Numbered from the stretch's first letter, positions 8,802 through 16,934 are shown. The stretch is DNA of 64,000 nucleotides from Rickettsia typhi (GCA_945861725.1 CAMAVJ010000001.1:62001-126000); one strand, 5' to 3'. Program-made: numbers and translations. The notes: generated from the sequence alone by a model not told the origin.

Positions 8802-10205
8802 TTACGAGCTATAATACAGGTTGAACTCTATTGGATTAGGTGTAATTTGAACTTTTCTCAATTCTGCGGTTTTTATTGCAATGAAGGCATCAATTAAATC
8901 GTTGTTAAAAACGCCAGATTTCGTTAAAAATTCGCGGTCAGAATCAAGTGCATTAAGTGCTTCTTTAAGAGACTCGCAAACTCTTGGAATTGTTCGAGCT
9001 TCTTCTTTTGAGAGTTTATAAAGATTTTTTGTAGCGGCTTCACCTGGGTGAATTTTATTTTGGATTCCGTCCAGTCCTGCAAGTAAAAATGCGGAAAATA
9101 GTAAGTATGGATTGGAAAGTGGGTCGGGAAATCTTGCTTCAATTCTTTTTGCTTTCTCACCATAAACATGTGGAATTCGAATGGATGCTGAGCGATTTTT
9201 CGAAGAATATGCAAGATACACTGGTGCTTCAAAACCTGGAACAAGACGCTTGTAACTGTTCGTTGTTGAATTGGCAAAAGCATTTAACGCCCTTCCGTGC
9301 TTAATAATTCCACCAATGTAGTAAAGTGCGTTTTCAGAAAGACCATCAATTTCGTTTCCAGCAAATGTGTTTGTGCCATTTTTCCAAATTGATTGATGAA
9401 CATGCATTCCAGAGCCGTTATCGGCAGCTATTGGTTTTGGCATAAAAGTTGCGGTTTTTCCATAAGTTGCTGCGACATTTTTCACAATGTATTTATATTT
9501 CTGAACATTGTCCGCAGTGGTAATTAAATCGCTAAATTTAATTCCGATTTCACTTTGGGATGACGCCACTTCGTGGTGATGAAGAATCGCTTCAAGACCA
9601 GAATCACGCATAATTGAAACCATTTCTGATCGAATGTCGACATGGTGATCAACTGGAGCAACGGGGAAGTATCCACCTTTTGTTGAAGGACGGTGCCCTA
9701 AATTGAATGATGTCTCACAGTTACTAACATTTCCAAGTTCTGAAGATGTTATTTTGTAGAACGAATGATAATCATCTACTTTACACTCAACGGCATCAAA
9801 AAGGAAGAATTCGGGTTCAGGTCCAAAATATGCTGCATCACCAAGCCCTGTTGATTGAAAATATTCCATTGTTTTTTTTGCGATTGTTCGTGGGTCACGG
9901 TCATAACCTTGTTTGGTTTTTGGGTCGTGAACATCACATGAAATAACAAGAGTTTCTTGTGCGGTAAATGGGTCAACAAATGTGCTGGCAAGGTCAGGAA
10001 TGAAATACATATCAGATTCCTCAATTCCCTTCCAACCATTGATTGAAGAGCCATCAAATGCAACACCATTTGTTAGCAAAGTTTCGTCAACTTCAGATGC
10101 ACAATATGTGATATGATGCCAAATGCCGCAAAGGTCTGTAAAGCGAAAATCTACATATTTAATATCTTTTTCTTGAATTAACGCCTGAAAGTCTTGGTAT
10201 GTCAT
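8802..10205 (-). CDS. glnA: Glutamine synthetase type I
   Basis: GlnA condenses glutamate and ammonia to glutamine using ATP. The 467-residue protein has the N-terminal beta-grasp (VDFRFTDLCGIWHH, FDGSSINGWKGIEESDM), the metal/ATP motif GPEPEFFLFD, GSGMHVHQS, the NR-type loop SKNRSASIRIPH, RIEARFPDPLSNPYL and a near-terminal NLYKLSKEEA carrying the tyrosine that GlnE-type enzymes adenylylate. Length is normal for GSI-beta. It is the first gene of a glnA-virB10 unit. Its promoter and first 12 codons are duplicated 1.2 kb upstream around an ankyrin-type gene. Confidence 0.98.
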   Translation of the reverse strand: MTYQDFQALIQEKDIKYVDFRFTDLCGIWHHITYCASEVDETLLTNGVAFDGSSINGWKGIEESDMYFIPDLASTFVDPFTAQETLVISCDVHDPKTKQGYDRDPRTIAKKTMEYFQSTGLGDAAYFGPEPEFFLFDAVECKVDDYHSFYKITSSELGNVSNCETSFNLGHRPSTKGGYFPVAPVDHHVDIRSEMVSIMRDSGLEAILHHHEVASSQSEIGIKFSDLITTADNVQKYKYIVKNVAATYGKTATFMPKPIAADNGSGMHVHQSIWKNGTNTFAGNEIDGLSENALYYIGGIIKHGRALNAFANSTTNSYKRLVPGFEAPVYLAYSSKNRSASIRIPHVYGEKAKRIEARFPDPLSNPYLLFSAFLLAGLDGIQNKIHPGEAATKNLYKLSKEEARTIPRVCESLKEALNALDSDREFLTKSGVFNNDLIDAFIAIKTAELRKVQITPNPIEFNLYYSS

Positions 10206-10277
10206 ATAATATAATATTATTTGTTATGATAAGTCAAACTCAATACAAAAAAAAATTTTCGAAATGTCAAGTTTTTT
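10170..10277 (-). repeat. 108-bp direct repeat, copy A (glnA promoter and first 12 codons)
   Basis: This segment recurs at 11392-11498 with one substitution and one A fewer in a homopolymer run. It covers the first 36 coding bases of glnA and 72 bp upstream, including a TTGACA box (10265-10270, read leftward). Copy A is joined to intact glnA. The identity stops inside the T-run at 10277, after which the ankyrin-gene segment begins. Confidence 0.95.
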
Positions 10278-10297
10278 AGGAATATTAAAGAACGCTA

Positions 10298-11356
10298 CTA
10301 GATGGTACAAGATTGTACCAGTAGATGGTTTGTTGTCGCTGTTTTAGAAGCTTCCTTGTGCAGTTTCTTAACATTTTGCATACTGACATCTCCATCACTT
10401 ATGCGGTCAATTTCTAACCGTGACGAATAATTTTTAACCTCATCTTTAAGATCTAGATGCTTATCTCGTTCACGCTTTAGCACACCTACGATATCCTTCC
10501 TGTTTTGATGAAAAGCTTTTTCAAGTTCAATAGTAGCAAGTCCAACCTGTCCTCTTTTACATTGTTCTTTGGTACAAAAGGAAAGTGGCTCTCCGACATT
10601 TGTATAGCGTCTGTCGTCATCATCTTCAATATCTACAAGCTCAGAACCGCACGATAGCATACAAATTACCGGACGCATCATGTCGTACGTAAGATCAAGA
10701 ATGGCATTGGTTCTATCGATGTTTGGTATTTGTGCACCTTTATCAATGAAAAGCTGCACAAAATCTGGAGAGTCCCCGCGTATGATTAAAATTTCTAGTG
10801 CAGTAAAACCAACACCATTTTTGGCGTTGATGTTTAAACCTTCGTGTGCAAGTAAAGCGTCTTGTATATACTTCTGATGTGCAAGTCCCAATGTATCTCT
10901 AGGGTAGGCATGTTCCCCGGAGGTACGCAATCGACCCTTTGCAGCCGAAAGAGTGATTGGTTGATTTTTAAACAATGTATCGAAAAAATTTATTTGCTCT
11001 GGCGTGGCTTTGTTTATTACTTCTATTTCATCTCTTTCATTCACTTGATTCATTGTGTTTGCCACAATCTCAACAATTCTTTTGTCTGGATTCGATATCA
11101 CTAATGGTCCAAAATACTTAGCATTCAGAGCCTCAATTCTGCCATTTAAGTCTTGACCTGTAATCTTTTTAGCTCTCACATCTTTTAAACCTTCCTCCAT
11201 CATCTCATCATGTTTCTCAAGATACAGCTTTCCATACTTTTCCCTAAGTGCAGTATACTCCGCACGTTCCTTCTCCACTGTCTCCCCGATGTTACGTGTC
11301 GTTTTTAACAACTTTATAATTTGGTCATAAAGAATTTTTGACTCACTTTTTTGCAT
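10298..11356 (-). CDS. Ankyrin-repeat-like protein, possible secreted effector
   Basis: A 352-residue soluble protein without signal peptide or membrane segment. Residues ~165-240 resemble two or three degenerate ankyrin repeats (NAKNGVGFTALEILIIRGDS, FVQLFIDKGAQIPNIDRTNA), preceded by a long charged helical region (1-100) and followed by another (~280-340). No enzyme motif is visible. The gene is less AT-rich than its neighbours and sits inside a 1.1-kb segment bounded by the two glnA-promoter repeats, so it is probably imported. In a bacterium with a type IV secretion system such a protein is a candidate host- or prey-directed effector (inference). Confidence 0.7.
   Translation of the reverse strand: MQKSESKILYDQIIKLLKTTRNIGETVEKERAEYTALREKYGKLYLEKHDEMMEEGLKDVRAKKITGQDLNGRIEALNAKYFGPLVISNPDKRIVEIVANTMNQVNERDEIEVINKATPEQINFFDTLFKNQPITLSAAKGRLRTSGEHAYPRDTLGLAHQKYIQDALLAHEGLNINAKNGVGFTALEILIIRGDSPDFVQLFIDKGAQIPNIDRTNAILDLTYDMMRPVICMLSCGSELVDIEDDDDRRYTNVGEPLSFCTKEQCKRGQVGLATIELEKAFHQNRKDIVGVLKRERDKHLDLKDEVKNYSSRLEIDRISDGDVSMQNVKKLHKEASKTATTNHLLVQSCTI
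10303..10320 (-). other. Perfect 8-bp hairpin at the 3' end of the ankyrin-type gene
   Basis: TGGTACAA, a GA loop and TTGTACCA form a perfect inverted repeat overlapping the last codons of the ankyrin-type gene. There is no T-run after it, so it is not a standard terminator. It could stabilise the 3' end or mark the edge of the inserted segment. Confidence 0.5.
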
Positions 11357-11370
11357 AAATGTTTGAATAA

Positions 11371-11427
11371 TTAATATTTAGTATTAGCTTGTTCTTGAAT
11401 TAACGCCCGAAAGTCTTGGTATGTCAT
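11371..11427 (-). pseudogene. Truncated glnA start fused to a short leader frame
   Basis: The second repeat copy carries the glnA ATG at 11427 and 12 codons (one substitution, Q to R). Past the repeat edge the frame continues as QANTKY and stops at 11371, 15 bp before the ankyrin-type ATG. The result is an 18-codon leader frame, MTYQDFRALIQEQANTKY, under a copy of the glnA promoter, which may be translated and couple to the ankyrin-type gene. Confidence 0.75.
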
Positions 11428-11498
11428 ATAATATAATATTATTTGTTATGATAAGTCAAACTCAATACAAAAAAAATTTTCGAAATGTCAAGTTTTTT
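11392..11498 (-). repeat. 107-bp direct repeat, copy B (duplicated glnA promoter)
   Basis: Near-identical to 10170-10277. It is joined on the right to the native prepilin promoter, while copy A is joined to intact glnA. The simplest reading is that glnA and the prepilin gene were once separated by a single copy and the ankyrin segment (10278-11391) was added with a duplication. Copy B now sits where it can drive the ankyrin-type gene. Confidence 0.95.
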
Positions 11499-11529
11499 TC
11501 TTGACATTTGAAATTTGCATATGTGTAAA
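11483..11529. promoter_or_regulatory. Back-to-back promoter region with 10-bp inverted repeat
   Basis: AAATGTCAAG (11483-11492) and CTTGACATTT (11500-11509) are perfect inverted repeats around seven Ts, giving two divergent TTGACA boxes. Rightward, TTGACA (11501-11506), 17 bp and TGTAAA (11524-11529) lead to the prepilin ATG at 11551. Leftward the box faces the duplicated glnA start. Whether the palindrome is also an operator is unknown. Confidence 0.65.
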
Positions 11530-11550
11530 GTACAAAATTTTATTTTAAGT

Positions 11551-12246
11551 ATGAAAATTCTTTCGTCAAAAAGTCGCGGTGTTACACTAGTCGAATTATC
11601 AATCGTTCTTGCAATTTTAGGTATTCTAATTGTTGCAACAGTTAGTGGTAAATCTCTAATTGATATGGCTCGTGCTACTGCTACAATCCAATATTTCAAA
11701 GATAGATCTGTCGCTATGCAATTATTCGACGCTTCATACAGTGCTTTACCAGGTGATGCCACATACTCAAGTATCGCAGACCTTCAACCAACTCTTTATG
11801 GAGATGGATCGAAGGGTGTTAACACATTTCCTGAAACAGTTGCCGTTGATTACCACTTCTCTAAAGCAAAACTTTACACAAGAAGTATCCCAGACTCAGC
11901 AATTACAGGTGGAACAAGTTCAGCTTCGGGAACTCTAGCAACACCTAGTGCAATTTTGACAGCAGCAAAAGTTTCAGGTTCAAACGTTTTCACAGTTTCA
12001 AAATCAGAGACAGACCACTTCCACGCGATTGGTGCAATAAATGCATTAGTAGGTTATAACACCGTTTCATCACCAATGTTTAAAATTGTTGACACAAAAA
12101 CGGATGATGGTGTATACAACACAGGTTATGTTAAATGTTATAAATCTATTGCTTTTACATTAACAGCCTATACAACTTTGGTAGATCAAGATGCAATAAC
12201 AGGTTATGATGGCGAGTGTATTCTAGGTCAATCAACATCAATGTAA
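11551..12246 (+). CDS. Type IV prepilin-like / pseudopilin protein
   Basis: A 231-residue exported protein with a classic class III signal: a short basic leader, prepilin peptidase site after Gly10, Glu at mature position 5 and the hydrophobic helix VTLVELSIVLAILGILIV. After it come the LPGDATY stretch and a Thr/Ser/Ala-rich globular part with two cysteines near the C terminus (KCYKS, GECIL) that could form the pilin disulfide loop. It is probably a pilus or type II secretion pseudopilin subunit. ATG at 11551 is chosen because the -10 element lies at 11524; an in-frame ATG at 11515 lies between -35 and -10. Confidence 0.85.
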   Translation: MKILSSKSRGVTLVELSIVLAILGILIVATVSGKSLIDMARATATIQYFKDRSVAMQLFDASYSALPGDATYSSIADLQPTLYGDGSKGVNTFPETVAVDYHFSKAKLYTRSIPDSAITGGTSSASGTLATPSAILTAAKVSGSNVFTVSKSETDHFHAIGAINALVGYNTVSSPMFKIVDTKTDDGVYNTGYVKCYKSIAFTLTAYTTLVDQDAITGYDGECILGQSTSM

Positions 12247-12261
12247 TAGAGTATTACACTA

Positions 12262-12287
12262 TAGACTCCGGAATATTTCGGAGTCTA
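12262..12287 (+). terminator. Hairpin after the prepilin gene
   Basis: A 9-bp perfect stem (TAGACTCCG / CGGAGTCTA) with an 8-nt loop lies 16 bp after the prepilin stop and just before the next ATG. No T-run follows, so it may be a weak terminator or an mRNA-stabilising structure. Confidence 0.5.
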
Positions 12288-12291
12288 ACTT

Positions 12292-12987
12292 ATGTTAGAA
12301 GTAAAATCGTTTTTTGAGGTTTTCGAAAAAACCTCGACTTCTTTCTTCCTAGTTGGTGGAATTCCCCGCGATTATATCGCCTTTCTTCAAACCAAAAATA
12401 TCACGCCACAAACACTCTCAAAAAACCTTTTTAAAATTGATGTTTCATACTTTTGGAACTTTCTTGAAACAAATATTCAAAGGGAAAATCACAAAAAATG
12501 CTATTTAGATTTTGATCTGTCAACCACAGAACAACCAAAAGACATCGCACACATTTTAGATAAAATTATAAAGGAACATTTTCCACTTATCAAGAGATTT
12601 CGCCAATTTGCAACTCACTCAATTGAATTGAATAATGCGAAAATTGAAATAACGACAACAAGAATTGACAAAGAGTGCGATGGAAAGCACGCAAAAATGA
12701 AATTTGGAGCAAGCTATTTTCGTGATTCATTTCGCAGAGATTTTACATTCAACGCCATTTATATGGACTTTAATGGAAACGTTTTTGATTTCCACAACGG
12801 CATTGAACATTTGCTTAATGGCGAAATTCATTTCATTGGAGATGCAAAAACGCGAATACTCGAAGATTTCACACGCATTAAAAGGTATCGCAATTTTGTC
12901 GAACGCTTCAAAATGATAAATCCAGAAATTGAAAAGGAAATCGATTACATTACACAAAATAGTACAACGCCCATTATTATGCGATAA
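12292..12987 (+). CDS. CCA tRNA nucleotidyltransferase / poly(A) polymerase head domain, short form
   Basis: This protein matches the class II nucleotidyltransferase head that adds CCA to tRNA ends. Seen are FFLVGGIPRDY (nucleotide-binding GG and RD), the catalytic DxD in YLDFDLST, a basic RRDFTFNAIYMD and the neck motif GDAKTRILEDFTRIKRYRNF. At 231 residues it lacks the C-terminal body and tail of ordinary enzymes of ~380-420 residues. It ends inside a 43-bp convergent overlap with uppP. Either a minimal enzyme, a truncated remnant, or one that works with another protein; catalytic residues look intact. Confidence 0.8.
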   Translation: MLEVKSFFEVFEKTSTSFFLVGGIPRDYIAFLQTKNITPQTLSKNLFKIDVSYFWNFLETNIQRENHKKCYLDFDLSTTEQPKDIAHILDKIIKEHFPLIKRFRQFATHSIELNNAKIEITTTRIDKECDGKHAKMKFGASYFRDSFRRDFTFNAIYMDFNGNVFDFHNGIEHLLNGEIHFIGDAKTRILEDFTRIKRYRNFVERFKMINPEIEKEIDYITQNSTTPIIMR

Positions 12988-13733
12988 ATTCCAAAAATTT
13001 CAAAGTCCTTTCCAGTTTGCACGAGGGCTTTAAGGATTTTAATTCCAAGATATGCAAACACAAACGAAACGAACATACTCAAAAAAAGTATAAGCGGTGA
13101 TTGAATATTTGTACCATTTGAATACCCGTGCCACACTTCAAAAACCGTCGCACACAAAATTATTGGCACACCTGAAATGAATGAAAGCTCAATTGCAACA
13201 CGCCTTGAAAGATTTGTGAAAATTCCACCAAATACAACAGAAGCCGACCTTGATACTCCCGGAATAAGTGAAATCGATTGCACTAACCCAATTTTAAATG
13301 CCGTCATTGGTGAAATACTGGTTATGTCATTAATATTTCCAGACTTTTTTCGAAAAATTAACATTAAAATGCCACCAATAATAAGATTGACTGCCATAAT
13401 GTAAATTGTGTTTGCAAACAAAATGTCTAAATATCCAGCGTTGTGTAAAATAAACCCAAGCATAAGCGTTGGCAATGTAACAATAGCTATAATTAATGAG
13501 AGCCTTGGTTTTAACGATATAATTTCCGAAAATATTATGCCCACATAGTTTTTATAAAGCGAAAAAACGGCAAAAATCGCACCAAGTTGAATTCCAACAA
13601 TAAATTCCATCCCAAGCTTGACATTCAAGAAGTGTGATAACAGAATTATATGTGCAGTTGACGACACTGGGAGAAATTCCGCAATACCTTCGACTGCTGA
13701 TATTAAGAATATATAAAAAATTTCTAAAAACAC
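12945..13733 (-). CDS. uppP: Undecaprenyl-diphosphatase
   Basis: UppP recycles the lipid carrier for cell-wall and LPS synthesis by dephosphorylating undecaprenyl diphosphate. The 262-residue, multi-helix membrane protein shows both active-site regions: EGIAEFLPVSSTAH (near residue 15) and PGVSRSASVVFG (near 160). Length is typical of the BacA family. Its 3' end overlaps the CCA-transferase-like gene by 43 bp, convergently. Confidence 0.95.
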   Translation of the reverse strand: MFLEIFYIFLISAVEGIAEFLPVSSTAHIILLSHFLNVKLGMEFIVGIQLGAIFAVFSLYKNYVGIIFSEIISLKPRLSLIIAIVTLPTLMLGFILHNAGYLDILFANTIYIMAVNLIIGGILMLIFRKKSGNINDITSISPMTAFKIGLVQSISLIPGVSRSASVVFGGIFTNLSRRVAIELSFISGVPIILCATVFEVWHGYSNGTNIQSPLILFLSMFVSFVFAYLGIKILKALVQTGKDFEIFGIYRIIMGVVLFCVM

Positions 13734-13782
13734 TTGAAAACAAAAAATTATTTTATTTAATAAATAAAAATTAAAAACATTA

Positions 13783-14655
13783 ATGCAAGAAGAATTTCAT
13801 AACGCGAATCCCAACGCACAAATTAAAAACTCAATCACATTTTTTGGCAGAGGCGTCCACTATAATCAAAGCACAAATATGACGGTAATTCCAACGGGAA
13901 GTGGCGGAGTAATATTTAAAAGAACTGACATTGATAATGCTGAAATTCACGCAAACTACATAAATGTGTTTCACACACAATTGAGCACGACTATCACGAA
14001 CGGCACACATTCCGTTTCCACAATAGAGCATCTTATGGCAGCATTTTCTTATTTCAAACTAAAAAATGCGATGATTTTAATCGATGGACCAGAAGTACCA
14101 CTAATGGATGGCGGTAGTAACGACTTTATTTTTGGTCTTGAAATTCTCGATATTCCAGAGCAACACACGCAAAAATTAATTCTAAAAAAGGAAATCAAAG
14201 TCGAACTTAATGATTCTTATATAATTGCCAAACCGAACGAAAAACCGAACGAAACATTCAAAGTCGTATGTAAAATTGACTTTGAAAACCCGATTATTGG
14301 CAAACAAGTGAATGAGTTTAACGAAAACGCACATAATTTTAAAGAAAAAATATCACACGCAAAAACTTTTGGTCACATTAAGCAAATCGAAGCAATGAAC
14401 GCAAAGGGAATTTGCCTTGGAGGTGATATATTCAGTGCTATAGTATTCAATGATAGCGAGATTATTAGCCCATCTTACACACACAAAAAAACGGATTTCG
14501 TACTACACAAAATCCTTGATTTCATCGGAGATTTACAAATTTCACCATTTGAAATAATGGGAACATTTGAGTGCTATAAATCGAGTCACTCACTCAATAA
14601 TCTTCTGATGCGAACAATTTTTTCAGATGAAAACAACTTTGAAATACAGAATTAA
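13783..14655 (+). CDS. lpxC: UDP-3-O-acyl-N-acetylglucosamine deacetylase
   Basis: LpxC is the zinc-dependent committed step of lipid A synthesis. The 290-residue protein contains VSTIEHLMAAF (zinc histidine), VPLMDGGSNDFI, SHAKTFGHIKQIEAM and HKILDFIGDL (zinc His and Asp), all characteristic. It opens a tight operon, lpxC-trxA-GS-like-ratA-dnaQ. With lpxK, waaC and hldE nearby in the window it shows the organism makes LPS. Confidence 0.97.
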   Translation: MQEEFHNANPNAQIKNSITFFGRGVHYNQSTNMTVIPTGSGGVIFKRTDIDNAEIHANYINVFHTQLSTTITNGTHSVSTIEHLMAAFSYFKLKNAMILIDGPEVPLMDGGSNDFIFGLEILDIPEQHTQKLILKKEIKVELNDSYIIAKPNEKPNETFKVVCKIDFENPIIGKQVNEFNENAHNFKEKISHAKTFGHIKQIEAMNAKGICLGGDIFSAIVFNDSEIISPSYTHKKTDFVLHKILDFIGDLQISPFEIMGTFECYKSSHSLNNLLMRTIFSDENNFEIQN

Positions 14656-14671
14656 TTATTTTATAAACTTT

Positions 14672-14992
14672 ATGTCACTAAAACACACGGACGAGCAAAA
14701 TTTTGAAAAAGATGTAACAAATTCTCAAGGAATAATTCTCGTTGATTTCTGGGCGGAATGGTGTATGCCATGCAAAAGACTTATGCCAATTTTAGAAAGT
14801 ATCGTTGAGCAAAATAAAGATGTTACAATTGTGAAGGTTAATGTCGATGAAAACCCCGACCTTTCCTCAACTTTCAATATCCGCACAATTCCCACACTAA
14901 TTTTATTCAAAGATGGAAAACAAATCGCAGTAAAAAATGGCGGTGCACCAGCAATTGAATTGAATGAATGGATTCGCACAAATGCAAAATAA
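14672..14992 (+). CDS. trxA: Thioredoxin
   Basis: A 106-residue cytoplasmic thioredoxin that reduces protein disulfides. It has VDFWAEWCMPCKRLMPIL with active site CMPC instead of the usual CGPC, the cis-proline RTIPTLILFKDG and the C-terminal helix. The Gly-to-Met change is expected to shift redox potential (inference). Start ATG at 14672 gives the normal N terminus; an upstream in-frame ATG lies inside lpxC. Confidence 0.95.
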   Translation: MSLKHTDEQNFEKDVTNSQGIILVDFWAEWCMPCKRLMPILESIVEQNKDVTIVKVNVDENPDLSSTFNIRTIPTLILFKDGKQIAVKNGGAPAIELNEWIRTNAK

Positions 14993-15863
14993 TGCACACA
15001 ATATTTTAAAAAAACTTGATAAAACCTCGCTCAACTCCTTACTTAGTGCAATTGAGCAGGATTTTATTCGGGAATTGTCGCTCAAAAAAGTGACAACAGG
15101 CTTTGAACTAGAATTTTACTTCTTACAAAGTCCATCGGAAAGTATTCTTCTTGAAATAAGTCGAATTGATGGAGTTTGTGAAATAAAAAAGGAACTTGGC
15201 GATAATCAATTTGAAATCACGACAATTCCACAAGTTGGATTTGTTAAGTCGTGTGAAATTTTAGAACATATTCGGACTAAAACTACGGAAATCTGCAAAA
15301 AGGCGATGATTGACATTTCATTCGATGCTGTTGTAAATAATGAAATTCCACCGTCATCTTTACAATTGAGCGTCTGCCTTTACAAAGATAATAGTGACAT
15401 TCCATCATCTTTAAAAGACGAATTTTTTAAAGATATTGTGCAAAATCTTACAGAAAATGTTTGTTACACAATATTTCTCACATCACCATCTGATGATTGC
15501 TTTAAAAGGATTTCAAATAGTAATTTTACTAAAAAATTTAAAAATTCGCCAACACACGCAACATGGGGAACTGAAAATCGCACTGTTGCAATCCGCATTG
15601 CAAGTGCTCCAAACACACAAAATGCCCACAACAGAATCGAACTTCGAACACCATCACCACACGCAAACCCTTATTATATCTCACTTTCATTTATTGCATC
15701 AGCATTTTGCACAGCAAAATCTCACCACGAACAAACATTTATAGATTCACATCTTTCGTGTGCCAAACCGTTGTCACATTCGCAAAATGATGCACTAATT
15801 GCGTTTGATGGAAGTAGTATTGAAAAAAAAATAGAACATTATTTACAAAAATATGGCATATAA
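14982..15863 (+). CDS. Divergent glutamine synthetase-like protein without the N-terminal domain
   Basis: The 293 residues resemble the catalytic barrel of type I glutamine synthetase: GFELEFYF (ExE metal site), GDNQFEITT, then THATWGTENRTVAIRIA, NRIELRTP and ANPYYISLSFIASA. The N-terminal beta-grasp that completes the active site between subunits is missing, and the GSGMHVHQS region is replaced by SLQLSVCLY, losing the usual histidine. A canonical glnA exists at 8802-10205, so this is a paralogue with another substrate (for example a gamma-glutamyl ligase) or a non-catalytic relative. Overlaps trxA by 11 bp and ratA by 11 bp. Confidence 0.75.
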   Translation: MQNNAHNILKKLDKTSLNSLLSAIEQDFIRELSLKKVTTGFELEFYFLQSPSESILLEISRIDGVCEIKKELGDNQFEITTIPQVGFVKSCEILEHIRTKTTEICKKAMIDISFDAVVNNEIPPSSLQLSVCLYKDNSDIPSSLKDEFFKDIVQNLTENVCYTIFLTSPSDDCFKRISNSNFTKKFKNSPTHATWGTENRTVAIRIASAPNTQNAHNRIELRTPSPHANPYYISLSFIASAFCTAKSHHEQTFIDSHLSCAKPLSHSQNDALIAFDGSSIEKKIEHYLQKYGI

Positions 15864-16320
15864 AAGAATATCAATCAATTTACCATTCGAAGAAAAAGAT
15901 ATTTATAATATAATTATAGATATTTCAAATTATCCAAACTTTATTCCACACTGCTCCAAAGTTGAAATTAATAATACAAGTGCAAGTACGAATGAAAATG
16001 AAATTCTTGCAATAATGCACATCGATTATCTCACAATCTTTAAAACAATTCACCTCGAATACGCTTCACGCATTACACTCCAACCGAATTCGTATAAGGT
16101 TTTTATCGAAGAATATCCAAAGAAATTCTTCAGCACGTTCGAAAGCTCATGGGAAATTCGCAAAGCAATTAATGGATGCGAAATTATTTACGACATTAAA
16201 TTTGAAATCAAAAATCCACTTTTAAATATCACGCTATCAAAGCTTTTCATCGATGGCTCAAAAAAAATGGTAGAAGCATTCACAAAGCGTGCTTACAACA
16301 CTTTAACTCCAATCAAATGA
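15853..16320 (+). CDS. RatA/COQ10-like START-domain protein
   Basis: A 155-residue SRPBCC (START-like) protein of the COQ10/RatA family, implicated in ubiquinone binding in respiration; the toxin label attached to E. coli RatA is doubtful in this setting. The family pattern is clear: IIIDISNYPNFIPHCSKVEI near the start, FESSWEIRKAINGCEIIYDIKFEIKNP in the beta-sheet (shown across ~95-122), and the C-terminal helix SKKMVEAFTKRAYN. No signal or membrane segment. Overlaps both neighbours. Confidence 0.85.
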   Translation: MAYKRISINLPFEEKDIYNIIIDISNYPNFIPHCSKVEINNTSASTNENEILAIMHIDYLTIFKTIHLEYASRITLQPNSYKVFIEEYPKKFFSTFESSWEIRKAINGCEIIYDIKFEIKNPLLNITLSKLFIDGSKKMVEAFTKRAYNTLTPIK

Positions 16321-16934
16321 AAACGAATGAAAGGTATATTTGCCTTGATACAGAAACCACTGGAATTTCCATTAGAAATAAACATAAAATAATTGAAATT
16401 GGTTGTATTGAAATTATTAATGGACAAGAAACCGGTAAAACTTATCACACATACATCAATCCCAACCGCGAAATCGACAAAGAAGCACAGGCAATTCATG
16501 GAATTACGCTTGAATCACTGCAAAATGAACTAAAATTCAATGAAATTGCTCAAAATTTAATGAAATTTATTGAAAATTCTATACTCGTAATTCACAATGC
16601 ACCGTTTGATATTAACTTTTTAAATTATGAACTAGAGCAATGTGGAATTGATAAAATTGAAAATGAAGTGATTGATACGCTTATTTTGGCGAGAAAAAAA
16701 TATGCCGGCGAAAAGGCTTCACTTGATGCACTTTGCAAGAAATTTGAAATTGATTCATCAGCTCGAACTTTACATGGAGCATTACTTGATGCCAGCCTTC
16801 TTGCAAAAGTTTTTTCTAAAATGGATCAAGAAATGGATGTCCACCTCAAGAAAATAAAGTATATAATCGATGAAGATTTTATAAGAGATGATTACTCAAA
16901 GCTTAATTTTATGATTCTGGAGCAAACTCTATAA
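16317..16934 (+). CDS. dnaQ: DNA polymerase III epsilon subunit (proofreading exonuclease)
   Basis: DnaQ is the 3'-5' proofreading nuclease of the replicase. The 205-residue DEDDh fold shows ExoI CLDTETTG, ExoII HNAPFDINFL and ExoIII HGALLDASLLA, with the catalytic acidic residues and histidine in place. It is slightly shorter than enterobacterial epsilon (~240 residues), as the C-terminal alpha-binding tail is compact. Overlaps ratA by 4 bp and the convergent SurA-like gene by 26 bp. Confidence 0.95.
   Translation: MKTNERYICLDTETTGISIRNKHKIIEIGCIEIINGQETGKTYHTYINPNREIDKEAQAIHGITLESLQNELKFNEIAQNLMKFIENSILVIHNAPFDINFLNYELEQCGIDKIENEVIDTLILARKKYAGEKASLDALCKKFEIDSSARTLHGALLDASLLAKVFSKMDQEMDVHLKKIKYIIDEDFIRDDYSKLNFMILEQTL

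Noticed and set aside
11515..11550. Upstream start for the prepilin gene
   Set aside because: It lies upstream of the -10 element and would place 12 extra residues before the basic prepilin leader.
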